The position numbers and the translations under genes are program-made. A stretch of 64,000 nt of DNA from Norana najaformis (lineage: Eukaryota; Annelida; Clitellata; Crassiclitellata; Hormogastridae). The notes beneath the pieces were generated by a model that did no database searches, was not told the DNA's origin, and worked only from the letters and a program-made list of their open reading frames with translations. This document shows positions 21,961-33,884 of this stretch, in pieces (the stretch's first letter is position 1; each line of letters starts with the position of its first letter). The stretch lies in assembly GCA_964023275.1 (NCBI GenBank), contig OZ029921.1, positions 11,475,806 through 11,539,805 on the forward strand. Direction: 5' to 3'.

Positions 21961-24290
21961 CATGAAATGCGTATTGACCTGATGTAGTTCAGGTACTTCC
22001 GAGCACTGCCTAGTCGCCTCTAAGAGTGAGAAGAAAGACGTCCTGCTTGTGTCGGCTGCTATGTCGGCAAAGTCGCTGCTCGGGATGGACGTTGACCGGA
22101 TAGAGCGGACATCCGTCATCCTATAATACTATCTGCGTCATGTTTTTCGCCCTTGACATTCACGCTAGGTGAGATAGTACCCGTATGCCCGCGTTTTGAC
22201 TCCTTCTGGCGCTATCCACTTTTTCGTGTCCCGAAGTCTCACGTTGGTCTTGTTCTGCTCATATACGCCCAGCAGGTGTCCACGGCTGAGTAGTGCTGGT
22301 TTTCACCATTTAACAGCAGTAGAAGAGCGACGTTGTGTGAATCTAGCCTCTCATGAGACATCTATTGGATGCAACCCGCGATTCCACCCTGTCACAAAAT
22401 GCGCTAATGTTTGCCCATTCCTGTTGTAATCGCACCTGGGTGGCAGGAAAGTAGGATCTGCTGTTGGGGACGGTGAATAAGAAGGACGGCCGTACCGAGG
22501 GTTGAGGAGTCGCTGGTTTGAGTCAGTTTCTGAGTGACGGAGCGAGGAGAAGATGATTTTCGGGGAATTCGAAGGAGGGTTCAGTCAGAGGAATTGGAGG
22601 AGCGAAGCTTGAGGAGCCGAGAAATGCTTTCCTTCTCTTAATCTTCGTATTCGTGTTTGTGTATATATAGTGTTACATTTCAGCTAGTTTAAAATGTATG
22701 TATTTAGAGTATATATATATATATACACATACATACATATACATACCTACACACCCGTGTTAGTGCGTAATTGAGGAGTCTGCTTTAGTTGTAGGCTACA
22801 CAGGATTTAAATTATGCATATAAGTCTGGCTATAAGTAAGACTCGTAGCGATATCTATTTGAATAGTTGAGGTCTTAGGTGTCCTATTTGAATAATGGAC
22901 TTCAATTTTTGCAGTTTGTGTATGCAGATATATTAGAATGCTTTAAATGTATATATCTGCGGTATTTAATATCTGCCGGAGATGGTATACTTTGTGCGTT
23001 GTTAGGTACGCAGTTTTGTGGTTTATGTAGGGTTACATGTTGGAAAACTGCACTCATTGGAATTTAGTATTCAAGTATTTTGAAAAAAGTTTATTGTATG
23101 TGAATTTAGCCCGGTACCCGTGGTCCTGGTGGCGTGGATGAATTGGAGCTGGTTGGTTTGATGACACGGGACCGTTATAGAGCTTGTCGACTGTGTATGA
23201 GGGATGGAATCCGAATCCAGTCAAGTATTTCTGAATGGTGATTCTGCGAGTGGAGAAGTCGACCGGAATAGGCCAGCGCCAGATGCCTGAGACTTCTACT
23301 ACTCCCGTAGGACCGTGGTAGTCGCGAGAGTTTATTTTGGTGTTTCTGTGTATAGGATGGCTTGCAGTGTTTTTTGATAAGACAGTTATTGGTTATTCTG
23401 TTGAAGGAAGAGTCTTTGTAAATAAAATCTGTAATTAAACATTGTAAATATAACAACTGAAATTGGAAATTGGCTTTTCCTTGAAACTTAAACGAATTCG
23501 CGACACACCCGAACACGCTTACGCTATGGGCAGGTTCTGGCGCTCGAACTTGCCGACGTCGGACACCTTTACTGGAAATTCGATCCCGGAGAAATTCAGC
23601 TCTTTTAGATGGGCACTGCATTTGATTGAGCGTTGGGAGTCTTTTCTGCCGGATACATTGCCGACAACACAGTCCACTCAAAGCAGCGGTTGTCTCTGTT
23701 TTGCACGTTAACGACATAGCGCGGTCGAATGTAACTGCTGTCGTGAAACAGCCGATACTGAGCCGTACATTTCAGAGTCTCCACCCTGACCCTTCATTTG
23801 TGTACTCTTCTCGGCGTCTGAGCATCTGCGCCTTCGCTGCCTCAAGTGCATCTTCGATGTCACCCGCATTCTATAATGGACAAGTGTCTGAGTAAGGTGT
23901 AATCAGCATGCGATTGATGTTGTAACACGGCGCTGCTCAAGTATTTGTTGCTATGTAATGCAGCGCCTTTGCATTGCATCGGATACAAAGTAAGGTAAAA
24001 TACAGAGAAGCGCTACAGTGTGGAATGAAACCGAGCCCAGGACAGTTCTGCATCGTGGCTCAGGAAAAGACCCGTACCTGAAGATCGTAGGCTGCGAGGA
24101 GGGATGCAAAGGGAGACTTTTCATTTAAGGTAGTTAGGAGTGCTAGTGGCATGAATTTTATAGGTAAGACCGGATACCTTAAATCTTATCCGGATTTTCG
24201 GAGGAATTCAATGGAGCTCGTTTACTATAGCTAAGGAATTTGTACGAGGCAGTGCACGCAGCACCACACGAGCCATGAAATTTTGGATGA
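21961..24290. other. core of foldback-like element, unassigned
   Basis: Moderately GC-rich DNA between the arrays with a TA/ACAT microsatellite at 22708-22750. The open frames at 23175-23717 (minus, 180 codons) and 23463-23895 (plus) overlap antisense, and neither shows a known domain. If the element encodes anything, it would be here. Confidence 0.3.
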
Positions 24291-24704
24291 ACTGAAGCCT
24301 TTGAGTTCAAGATCTGAAATACCTCGTTGGCATAATCAAGGCGAGATCAGATCAGACAACAGGTTACAGTTTGTGCCATGTTTTTGGTAAAAAGCAGACC
24401 TGATGTGACGTAATGCCCAGATATGATAGAAACAAGATTTACATAAGTTTCTAAAGTGGGGTCGAAATGTGAGTTTGCTGTCCAAAATTACACCAAAAAT
24501 TCTGCTCAATATCGGAACAGTGCCAGCTAGGTCAATGCTGGAATGTGAAGGGAGAAATCGCAGACGTTGGCATGAGCCAAACATGATCACCTCAGATTTA
24601 TCTGGTTTTCTGGCCAAACCATTGAAACAGAACCATTCATGAACAGAACAGAGATATTCACCAAGTTTCACCTTGACTGACTGATGGGTGAAAGAGCAAT
24701 GCAA
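24290..24704 (-). mobile_element. LINE family A RT C-terminal fragment inside the foldback-like core
   Basis: On the minus strand this encodes 'WFCFNGLA', 'PDKSE', 'HSSIDLAGT' and then the connection region 'DSKLTFRPH...CKSCFYH', matching LINE A copy 2 at 61900-62130. It is 5'- and 3'-truncated. It forms the right border of the core next to the inverted array. Confidence 0.8.
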
Positions 24705-24849
24705 AGCCGATTGTCATCAGCGCACAGCTGTACCTTCGCTTCAAAGTGGTTGGCTATGCGGGTGCCTGGTGCTGTGGATTGTAAATAATAAAGGTCTAAG
24801 GACAGATACTTGTGGGCACCACAAGTGCAGAAAGAATGATCACCGCATT

Positions 24850-26800
24850 TTTCCGAAATTCCTCGAATCTGTATTTGTATATGCAGATTTTCCGGATTTT
24901 GGCGAATCTGTATTTGAATCTGTATACGAGGAGTGCGGCTGCCAGAGTGCAACTAGATTCATTTTATGAGACCCATATGGATCAAGTATAGTTCCCTTAT
25001 GGACCCTCATGACCATCCTGGCCTGAATTGTGCATTCTGCTTCTGTAGGCGAATCTGTATTTGTATATGCAGATTTTCCGGATTTTGGCGAATCTGTATT
25101 TGAACCTGTATACGAGGAGTGCGGCTGCCAGAGTGCAAATATATCCATTTGATGAGAACCATATGGACCACGTATGGGTTCTTTATGTACCCTCATGACC
25201 ATCCTGGCCTGAATTGTGAATTCTGCTTATATAGGCGAATCTGTATTTGTATATGCAGATTTTCCGGATTTTGGCGAATCTGTATTTGAATCTGTATACG
25301 AGGAGTGCGGCTGCCAGAGTGCAAATATATCCATTTGATGAGAACCATATGGACCACGTATGGGTTCTTTATGTACCCTCATGACCATCCTGGCCTGAAT
25401 TGTGAATTCTGCTTCTATAGGCGAATCTGTATTTGTATATGCAGATTTTCCGGATTTTGGCGAATCTGTATTTGAATCTGTATACGAGGAGTGCGGCTGC
25501 CAGAGTGCAAATATATCCATTTGATGAGAACCATATGGACCACGTATGGGTTCTTTATGTACCCTCATGACCATCCTGGCCTGAATTGTGAATTCTGCTT
25601 ATATAGGCGAATCTGTATTTGTATATGCAGATTTTCCGGATTTTGGCGAATCTGTATTTGAATCTGTATACGAGGAGTGCGGCTGCCAGAGTGCAAATAT
25701 ATCCATTTGATGAGAACCATATGGACCACGTATGGGTTCTTTATGTACCCTCATGACCATCCTGGCCTGAATTGTGAATTCTGCTTCTATAGGCGAATCT
25801 GTATTTGTATATGCAGATTTTCCGGATTTTGGCGTATCTGTATTTGAATCTGTATACGAGGAGTGCGGCTGCCAGAGTGCAAATATATCCATTTGATGAA
25901 ACCCATATGGACCACGTATGGGTTCTTTATGTACCATCATGACCATCCTGGCCTGAATTGTGCATTCTGCTTCTATAGGCGAATCTGTATTTGTATATGC
26001 AGATTTTCCGGATTTTGGCGAATCTGTATTTGAATCTGTATACGAGGAGTGCGGCTGCCAGAGTGCAACTAGATTCATTTTGTGAGACCCTTATGGACCA
26101 AGTATAGTTCCCTTATGGACCCTCATGACCATCCTGGCCTGAATTGTGCATTCTGCTTCTGTAGGCGAATCTGTATTTGTATATGCAGATTTTCCGGATT
26201 TTGGCGAATCTGTATTTGAATCTGTATACGAGGAGTGCGGCTGCCAGAGTGCAAATATATCCATTTGATGAAACCCATATGGACCACGTATGGGTTCTTT
26301 ATGTACCCTCATGACCATCCTGGCCTGAATTGTGAATTCTGCTTCTATAGGCGAATCTGTATTTGCATATGCAGATTTTCCGGATTTTGGCGAATCTGTA
26401 TTTGAATCTGTATACGAGGAGTGCGGCTGCCAGAGTGCAACTAGATTCATTTTGTGAGACCCTTATGAACCAAGTATAGTTCCCTTATGGACCCTCATGA
26501 CCATCCTGGCCTGAATTGTGCATTCTGCTTCTGTAGGCGAATCTGTATTTGTATATGCAGATTTTCTGGATTTTGGCGAATCTGTATTTGAATCTGTATA
26601 CGAGGAGTGCGGCTGCCAGAGTGCAAATATATCCATTTGATGAAACCCATATGGACCACGTATGGGTTCTTTATGTACCCTCATGACCATCCTGGCCTGA
26701 ATTGTGAATTCTGCTTATATAGGCGAATCTGTATTTGAATCTGTATTCGAGGAGTGCGGGTGCCAGAGTGCAAATATATACATTTGATGAGACCCATTTG
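24850..26800 (-). repeat. 186-bp tandem array, right arm (about 10.5 units, inverted)
   Basis: The landmark 'gagtgcgg' recurs at 24931, 25117, 25303, 25489, 25675, 25861, 26047, 26233, 26419 and 26605 with exact 186-bp spacing, then at 26752 after a shortened unit. Read inward from the outer edge, the variants are A A B A B A A A A A B. The run of five near-identical A units points to recent local amplification. Some units carry a stop ('ctgcttatatagg') that breaks the frame, unlike the left array. Confidence 0.95.
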
Positions 26801-27060
26801 AATGCGATAATTCGATCGGCAGTTTATGGGTTTGTACGTGTATCACACAATTCTGTTCAATATACGGTCTTTGGGCGAATTTTCGTTAATATCCGCCTTT
26901 CTTTAACAAATTGTGCAGTTCCTATTGATTCATGAATATTTTTATCGTTTAATCCTCTTTGAAATTTGAGATGCCAAATATTGCACTGCTATTTCGCTAG
27001 TTGGCAGCACAGAAACCCGGAATCCGGAACGGAAATGTATTTATATCTGTTGATAGGTTT

Positions 27061-27887
27061 TTATACGTCATGAAGAGTGCCTCGATCGTACTACGGCACT
27101 CTATAAGGCGTCTTACTACTATTAAAATTTTGTAAACTAACATGTCGTAAGAAACCATACAAAATATCACCTATTAATTTTGCATGGTGTACAGGATATG
27201 ACCATTTTTATCGACAGCTCGCGAACGACATAATTCTGGAGCGTTTTTAAACTGCGAATAACTCGGGAAGTATGTTAGATACAGTTGTAAAAGTTCGGCC
27301 AAATGTATAGTCTCCGTAAGTAGATTCTATCCATGTAAAACTGTTACTTGAAAAAGGCTATCTGTTTATTCTGGCGGTACAAGTATTTGATAAGCTGGAG
27401 TTAAATATATGGTCCCAGAAGTTTGTGGCTTTGTTGAGGCTATGTGATGTTCAGGCGTATTCTGAATTATTTGAACTAATAACAGAATGTGCTAGGCTCT
27501 TAAAACTGCACAAAATAAGGGATCTAAATATGGTCATCTGGTAGAGGAAGCACAGAAATGTTTTCCACACTATTAAAAACGGCTTGAAGAGTAATTTGAT
27601 GTTATATTAATATTATTTTGCTTTCAAGACGTCTCCCACTAGAAAAACGCAGTTGAAAAACAGGTTGCTTACACTCGCAAACTGTTAAACAGGCTTGTTT
27701 AATTTATAAACAAATTATAGCCTTTCAATACTTACAAAGTATTAGAATTTTATGATTGTGGTATGTAAATGTTATTTATGCACGAAATGTTTATCTGTTA
27801 ATAGTTTCCAAGTTGTCATTACCTGCCTGGCGTTTAACTCATAAAGTCTATAATGTCGCCCAGTTATGGTGATCGAGTCATCTACGG
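27061..27887. other. no gene seen
   Basis: AT-rich sequence between the foldback-like element and the hAT element. Nothing recognised. Confidence 0.5.
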
Positions 27888-28711
27888 CAGAGGTTCTCAA
27901 AGTGTGGTCCGTGGACCCCTGTAGGTCCCAGAGACTATTTCAGGGGGTCCACGGGGTCGAAACTATTTTACAGGACCATGAGCTTGCCAGCTTCCCAATA
28001 ATTAGAGATTTGTCTGATGATATCGGTAGCGATATTAACAAATGTGATTTTTTTATGATTTACAATGAAATGTGACGACATTTGGAAGCTCTCCATAACT
28101 CAGTAAACCAATATCTTCCCGCCGACTTATCCATGGTCTTACAAAAATCATGCATGGGTCAAAGATCCATTAAAAGTGCAAGGTAGACCAATACATTTTA
28201 AATTAAGAGTACAAAAAGTTAATTGATATGGTTTCAGATTCCACATTGCAACTAACTTTTAAGAAACTACCACTTGTCAGTTTTGATGTAGTATAAGAGA
28301 TAAATTATATGAAAAGGGTATTAAAATATGCCTCCATTTTACAACTACTGTACAAGAGTTTGGCTGGATTTTCTTCATATCTCCCAGCTAAAACAACATA
28401 TCAAAACAGACTGAAGGCAGAAGCAGCTATAATAATCAGCTGTCTTCTATTAACCCAGACATCAAAAATGTTAAACAATGCTACTCTTATCAAACAATTT
28501 TTGGTGTTTTCTTAGTTTTCGTACAAAATGTTATTTATATTAGCATGTAATGGGTTTATTATTGTTATTTTGAATACATTCATTTCACAATTCTAATTTA
28601 CAGTCAAGTAAATATCAGTAGATATAACTCTCATAAGCAAAAGCTGTATGAGGTCCTCAATATTTCTGAAGTGTAAAGGGGTCCAGAGACCAAAAAGTTT
28701 GAGAACCGTTG
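27888..28711 (+). mobile_element. short hAT element (non-autonomous)
   Basis: The ends are inverted: CAGAGGTTCTCAAAGTGTGG with a following 'GGTCC' at the left, and 'ggggtccagagacc ... tttgagaaccgttg' at the right. This is the typical Charlie/ZBED-like hAT terminus. Inside, 28340-28470 encodes a degraded hAT dimerisation-region peptide (LPAKTTYQNRLKAEA). At 824 bp it is too short for a full transposase. The 8-bp flanks (atctacgg / ttatagaa) do not match, so no target duplication is confirmed. Confidence 0.75.
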
Positions 28712-29640
28712 TTATAGAAGACCCGTGAGATGAGACTGGCAAGCAATGAAATAGTTATCCGAAACAGGTAGGGTTCGAGCTGATTTTTTAAAAATCATAC
28801 CTTATTTAAGAAATTTGGCCTATTCACTATGAGCTCTTTTAGTCACACTTTTTCTTAGTCAGGTCAAGACACAATTAAGACTTCATGGCATACTGACCCA
28901 GCAGCACACAACGTACTGACTGAGCTTATGTTTTCATGATAACTTTATTTAGTGATGAATGCAAAAATTTTCTTACGTTGATGCCTTTAATGCTTTTCAG
29001 CGTAACTGCCAGTTTTTTCATATGGGTGTTTCATACCTTCTCCAATGTACACATGAGTTATGATATTAATTAAGTAAAAATGTACTACACTTAAGATACT
29101 TAATAATTCTTCAATCAATAATTAAATTCATAAAAATTTGATTATACGAATAAGTTTATTTGTGGCAGCTTTAACTTCAAGTATTTCTTAATTTTAAATA
29201 ATTGCTTCATCTGCTATTGAGAAACGCATGTTGAAAACCAGTTACCAAGAGTGATCTCGAGAAAATTGAAAACAGTAACCCAACACTTACTAGGAACCAA
29301 TACTTAACTTTGATTAATCAATTCATTCTAAATAGAAAAATCAGTTATTTTAAAACACTGTAGTAACATGTGAACAGTGTTTTAAAATTATCTTTAAAAA
29401 AATAATAACGTAGTATCAAACTAGAACATTTTATTACAAATTAAGGTATAACTATGTTACAAACATTATTATTCGCTAAAATAACACCAAACCAATGGTT
29501 CCGGCCAACATTGGAAAACACTTCCCACTTGTTTATAAGGACATAAAACTCACAAAACTTATCCAACCAGTAGATCAACTATTACCCACTGGGCAGGCCC
29601 AAAGACATCGCTTCAATACCCTCGACTTTTTCATCCGATA
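28712..29640. other. no gene seen
   Basis: AT-rich sequence with scattered short repeats. Nothing coding is supported. Confidence 0.5.
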
Positions 29641-29689
29641 TGCTAGCTGAAGCTACCAGGGGGAAGGGCATAATCGAAAAGTACAAATG

Positions 29690-29990
29690 TGTGCGGTGTA
29701 CCTTAAGAGTACAAACGCGTGCGGTCGTCTCATGGCGCCTGCTAGAACACCGGATGGACTCATCATTGGCGTCCTGCGTGGTGAGATCGGCGTCGGCAAA
29801 CTTACCATTAACGGCGCCCTGGCGGAGAAGTTGCACCTCCGAGGGCGCAAAGTCTGTATCGTCCCAGAGCCCGTGGACCGCAGGATGGAGGTGGGGACCT
29901 TCACTTTACGCCCTACACGGCCATGACCCGAGTGCAAGAGGCCATAGACAGGAGAAAAGATACCCAACCCGGAAGTCATCATCACAGAGC
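29690..29990 (+). pseudogene. virus-type deoxynucleoside kinase remnant
   Basis: From about 29750 the plus strand encodes a beta-strand leading into a P-loop-like GEIGVGK motif, a helix, then a second strand with an E-P-V-D-R motif near 29865-29880. A TRVQEAIDR-like helix follows in another frame near 29925-29955. The order and spacing fit the deoxynucleoside/thymidine kinase fold of large DNA viruses, which phosphorylates nucleosides for DNA synthesis. The P-loop Ser/Thr after GK is Leu, and a frameshift lies near 29905, so it is inactive. The local GC content is far above the surroundings. The viral source is inferred. Confidence 0.5.
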
Positions 29991-30540
29991 GCCCGATGGA
30001 AGTCGGTGTACCTTAAGTCAGTGGTGCATATTGCGGGTTAAAAGTCGGGCCCAGGACGGGAAGGTCTCCACCGTGGGCAGTGCAACATAACTAGACGGCG
30101 TGACACCGGCCTACCAGGCTTATCTACAGGGTATCGGGCTGAAACAGTTTCCAGTTATGCCAGAGCCCAGTTTGGACATGAGCATTGGGCCAGGCCGGGC
30201 CGAGAAGTTTCGGTCCGCATTTGCTTAAACGTTGCTTTTCATATTTCTGAGATCTTATGCAAAACTGCTGTCGTGATATATTGCTTTCAGGTGTTGTCCA
30301 TCTGGTAAGTTTAGGTTAGCATTTTACATGTCCAATACTTACTTACACTGGTTAAATAAGTACTGAACCTGAACATTAAACAATTTGCAGTTAACAAGCC
30401 GCATACCGATTAGAGATAAGCATCGGGCCGGGCCAGGCCAAGTCACAATTTTTACGACGCGGACTGGCCCTGCTCGACGCGGACTGGGCTGCGAATTTTC
30501 GGTCCGTGCTCGCCTCTAGCCCCGTTTGACTGCAAATGGA

Positions 30541-31500
30541 TGCCTATGTGATAAAAGGCGGACTCGTGTATGGCGACATCCACGAAGGTCCAGCGCGAAG
30601 TGAGGTTGCGGCCGCCGTTGCGAATTTCGGACTGGACAACTAGTCTGGCGGGTAGTGTACATTTTATTCCAGCCGAGCTTCACGAGGCTGGCCGCAGGCC
30701 CCTGGGATGGCTCGCCACAGAAAAGATCTTCGAACATAATAAGGTGCCTCGTGGTAGCTCGTTGTCCCCGCCGTTCCGGCAGCGCCTCCCGCAGATGTTC
30801 CAGCGGCGGCAAGCGTTATGGGGTTAAAGCTGATCGTAAAGCGGATGGCGGATGTGGCAATGTCTACATGATAAGTATGAGGTTGGGGTTATCGTGGATC
30901 ACCTTCTTGGGGATGCGGAAGTAATTATGGGCCAGTTAGAAGCAGTCCGCGCTGCCGTGGCTCCCATCGGTAAATATCGCTCGATGGTCCCGTGCTCTCT
31001 CGAGCAACCCGTCATCGAAGATCACGATACTACGCGCGTTCTTAACAAGAGACTCAACCAGAATTATATCATCGGAGTGGAATAACGCCAATTCCTTCTC
31101 AGCTACCTCATCCAGCGCTATGCCCCAGTCCCGGTTGAAGTGATACTTCTCTCGCCCCAATTACTTAGAACACAGGTGCAAATGATCAAACTTTAGATAC
31201 ACCCTCTCGAGGAGGAGGAGGTTGAACAGCAGGTTTGTTTTGACGCACCCGCTCGGCTTGCAGGGAGCAGCCAGTTGTGGTGGTACTTCCGTCTGGTGTC
31301 GAGGTTAGTGCGCCTGCTGTTTCAGCGACAATGTATTGCTTGCAATGGAACAAACGTACGAAGACTTTTAATGAGACACACACGATCCCGTGGAACGACC
31401 GACCCGCTATGAAGGGAACATCACCGTCTGTGGTGCCAAGAAAAGCCAAATTATGGCTGGAAAAGCAGCAGCGGGCGGCTCATTACTAAACAGTTAACTC
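30541..31500 (+). pseudogene. GC-rich coding-like block, unknown product (possible viral gene remnants)
   Basis: Plus-strand frames at 30541-30645, 30850-31085 and 31277-31489 give peptides of ordinary composition with few low-complexity runs, interrupted by stops and frame changes. No domain was recognised. Position between a kinase remnant and a PLA2-like remnant, in the same orientation and with the same high GC content, suggests one inserted foreign segment. It could instead be TE DNA. Confidence 0.3.
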
Positions 31501-31549
31501 AACGCTCAGCCTCTGCCGGAGATGCACACGAGTCTTCCATCAGTGTGCC

Positions 31550-31850
31550 TTCGGATTACTTCCCAGTAGGCTCATTCCATAGCACTGGTAAGTACTCCTA
31601 CCTTGGACCATTCACGAAGCTCAATAAGCGGCTGTCACAGGGCTACCGTTGCGTTAATCAGCGCCATCGGGCTTGTTTGAACTACATGGCCTAGTCCGAG
31701 CGTAAGGACACCATGGGGCGCAACCACGTAGACAATATCCTCGCCGTGGCTGCGTCGATGATCCTGCTGCCGGACGACGCCCCAGGGTACGAGAAGAACG
31801 CCCGGTTGGTTGGCGCAATAATGTCGGTGAAGTCGGGGAATGGAATGGGC
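31550..31850 (+). pseudogene. phospholipase A2-like domain remnant of viral/Maverick type
   Basis: The plus strand encodes a YLGPF-T-K-L motif near 31600-31620, a basic stretch, a Cys-containing segment where the catalytic His-Asp would sit, a stop near 31690, then KDT..RNHVDNILA and EKNARLVGAIM (31713-31830). The layout matches PLA2-like domains found in capsid proteins of parvoviruses and in adintovirus/Maverick-type elements. These cleave membrane lipids during particle entry. The calcium-loop glycine and the catalytic His-Asp are not preserved and a stop interrupts it, so it is dead. The antisense frame from 31860 upward belongs to a LINE endonuclease. Confidence 0.5.
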
Positions 31851-31854
31851 GTTG

Positions 31855-32260
31855 GCTGCTGTATCGGTGGATTGTCGACGTCTAGTTTAGTAAAGCGAGT
31901 GCCAGTTGGAGCAATGATGGCGCCCCCGCCGTGGTTCACAGACCGTGTTGCTCGGAGGTTGTACTCAGGCTGTCTGGGATGAGCTCGCTCCAGTACTTGG
32001 TAGCCTTGTGTCCGTAGTCGTCTGAGATCGATGCAATCATCGTCGAGCCAGGTCTCAGTCAGGCACAGAACAGGAATATCCAAGTCAGACGCTAGCTGTT
32101 TTAATGCCTCCAGCTTTTTAGGCAGAGATCGTACACTGAGTGGCGAAGTGGAGTTGCCTGGGCAGCGGATGGACATGCAACTGCGTTCGTGCGCTGCTCA
32201 GAACTCTGACAGACGATGCGATGTTCGGCGCCTGTTGTCGGCACTTGGGTGGACGATGTA
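31855..32260 (-). mobile_element. LINE apurinic-type endonuclease N-terminal fragment
   Basis: On the minus strand: K-L-E-A-L-K-Q-L, then LCLTETWL (the catalytic Glu of the APE-type endonuclease), a loop, and GGGAIIAPTGT. This is the first part of the EN domain of a CR1/Jockey-group non-LTR element. The second half, with the GDFN and SDH motifs, is missing. It is GC-rich like the 18-kb LINE fragment and may be the same family. Confidence 0.75.
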
Positions 32261-32889
32261 CAGGGCGGTTGTCTGAGATGATGGCAATGCTAGTACCCTC
32301 ACTCTCGGTGTACGTCGGTGTCGGGCGACGCTTCTGGCCGCCCCTGCACTCTGGTGGTTATTAGTGACGACGCGCACACGAGTGAAATGGGTCAGCGAAG
32401 GCCTTAAGCCAACGGAGACTAAGCAGTTGCACGTTAGTCAGTTTTACGAATCAAATTCTCGCTAATTCGGTCACGTGAGTCGTACGATTCAAATATACAA
32501 TTACTTCCACGGTAGCTTCGGAAAACACGACAAAATTTAGCACGGATTAAGGCAAAGCGTAATCCAAAATCTCGCAGGCTAACGAGCGTGAAAAATGCAG
32601 AACAATGGTATAAGAAGAAATAAAAAAGCTACATACATATTAAGTAAAAACGGACAAAACACACGAGCTGTACGAAAGCGACTGACTGCTGCCACTAGAG
32701 GAAGAGTATGATGAGAGACATTTTGAGGTTGGTACGATTATTTAACGGGAAAAGTTAGTATCATTGAAAAGCTCTGATATTAATTGACTTCCGTTGTTTG
32801 ATTTGGTAAATTCAGTTCGAAACCAACACGACCGTAGTTCTTATGAACTTAGGAATGAAGTCCTTGTAAGACACCTCAGGGTTTAGGGT

Positions 32890-33170
32890 TTACACAAATT
32901 GTGGTGCCATCTTCCAAGGAATAAATTACTTCAGGTGGCCCATGAAATTCCTGCTTCGGGACATTTAGGGACCAATAAGACCCTGGATAGGCTACTACGG
33001 CACTCCTATTGGCCAGGTGCGTATCAAGCGGTGAAAATATATTGCCGGTCTTGTGACATTTGTCAACGCTTGGGCTAACAGAAGTCGGGCGCCGTTAGTG
33101 AAGTTGCCAATTACTTCGGAGTAATTTTCTAGATTGGCGATAGACATTGTGGGACCATTGCACACTTGCA
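32890..33170 (+). mobile_element. Ty3/Gypsy integrase fragment (zinc finger and core start)
   Basis: 32900-33075 encodes an HHCC integrase zinc-binding domain: H-E-I-P-A-S-G-H spacing followed by C-R-S-C-D-I-C-Q. A stop at 33076 follows. In the next frame AIDIVGPL (33130-33155) is the start of the integrase catalytic core. This is a piece of a Ty3/Gypsy LTR retrotransposon pol gene. Protease, RT, the rest of the core and LTRs were not seen. Confidence 0.8.
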
Positions 33171-33880
33171 ATGTAATTTTCTGATAATGTCATTAGACTG
33201 TTGATTATAACGCTCATATCTGTTTAGTCTATAAGTTTTTATTTATGTTTCTGGAAGTCACAGTTATGACTCATTTTCAGTTTCATAGAGATCACAATGG
33301 TGATCCACTTTCTAAGTTTCTTTTTAGTTAAGTTTGAGTTAACAGTTTCTTAATAGTTAAATTGTACCTAATGTCGGTAAAAATTTTTTTCGCCATATGA
33401 ATCGTTCTGTAATAGGCGGCCCTAATTTATCGGGACTTAGGTCCCTTTTGGGTCGACCATTTGTATCCCAACAATCTATACAATGGTCAATGTATTTGTT
33501 CTTTTCTTTTTTTCTTTTGGAATCAATAAAAGTCTTGTCATTGTCATTGTCTTGATACGACGTCGTTAAATAAATGTTATCAAACCAGTTCTGGGAGCTT
33601 GACTAGTTAAGTTTAGGTTGAGTCAGACCTGACCCTGTTGTGATGATAGTTGTGCCAAGGCTCCGTTAATTTAAACTTGCAAAAGTCCTTGTTGTGTTTG
33701 ATGAACCTGCTAAGAATTCTGATATCTTGTTTCGCTGGTGTAGAAGGCTTCGACTTTGTGCTTTGAATCGGCCGTCATTGTGCTTTTTCGTATCAGGTCC
33801 TGTTATGAATGCTTTGTGACCTCTTAAACTTGTAGATAGAGATTTTTATGAAAAACTAAGCGAGTTATTAATCTGCGGCT
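33171..33880. other. unassigned, polyadenylation-like signal with CATTGT repeats
   Basis: 33520-33555 has 'aatcaataaaag' followed by TTGTCATTGTCATTGTC, resembling the 3' end of a non-LTR element. No coding region. Confidence 0.35.
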
Positions 33881-33884
33881 GGAC

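Larger units (their letters stand above)
20278..27060. mobile_element. foldback-like element: inverted 186-bp arrays with terminal inverted ends
   Basis: The left end 20278-20331 (AAACCTATCAACA ... CCGGATTCCGGGTT) and the right end 27014-27060 are imperfect inverted repeats. Inside them lie a left array of the 186-bp unit (about 20440-21960) and, in the opposite orientation, a longer right array (about 24850-26800). A core of about 2.9 kb lies between and includes a LINE A fragment. The order of the two unit variants from the outer edge inward is the same in both arms for five units, so the arms share an ancestral array. This layout resembles Drosophila FB and sea urchin TU foldback transposons. 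No transposase was found and no target duplication could be verified. Confidence 0.7.

Noticed and set aside
23175-23717. 180-codon minus-strand ORF in the foldback core
   Set aside because: No recognisable domain, overlapped by similar-length antisense ORFs, composition typical of random GC-balanced DNA.
20440-26800. Regular direct repeats as a CRISPR array
   Set aside because: The 186-bp units have no unique spacers, and the context is eukaryotic with introns.
27880-28719. 8-bp target-site duplication for the hAT element
   Set aside because: The flanking octamers atctacgg and ttatagaa do not match well enough.
29640-30041. 133-codon ORF overlapping the kinase remnant
   Set aside because: It is in a different frame from the P-loop and EPVDR motifs and is rich in Ser/Arg, as expected for an off-frame reading.
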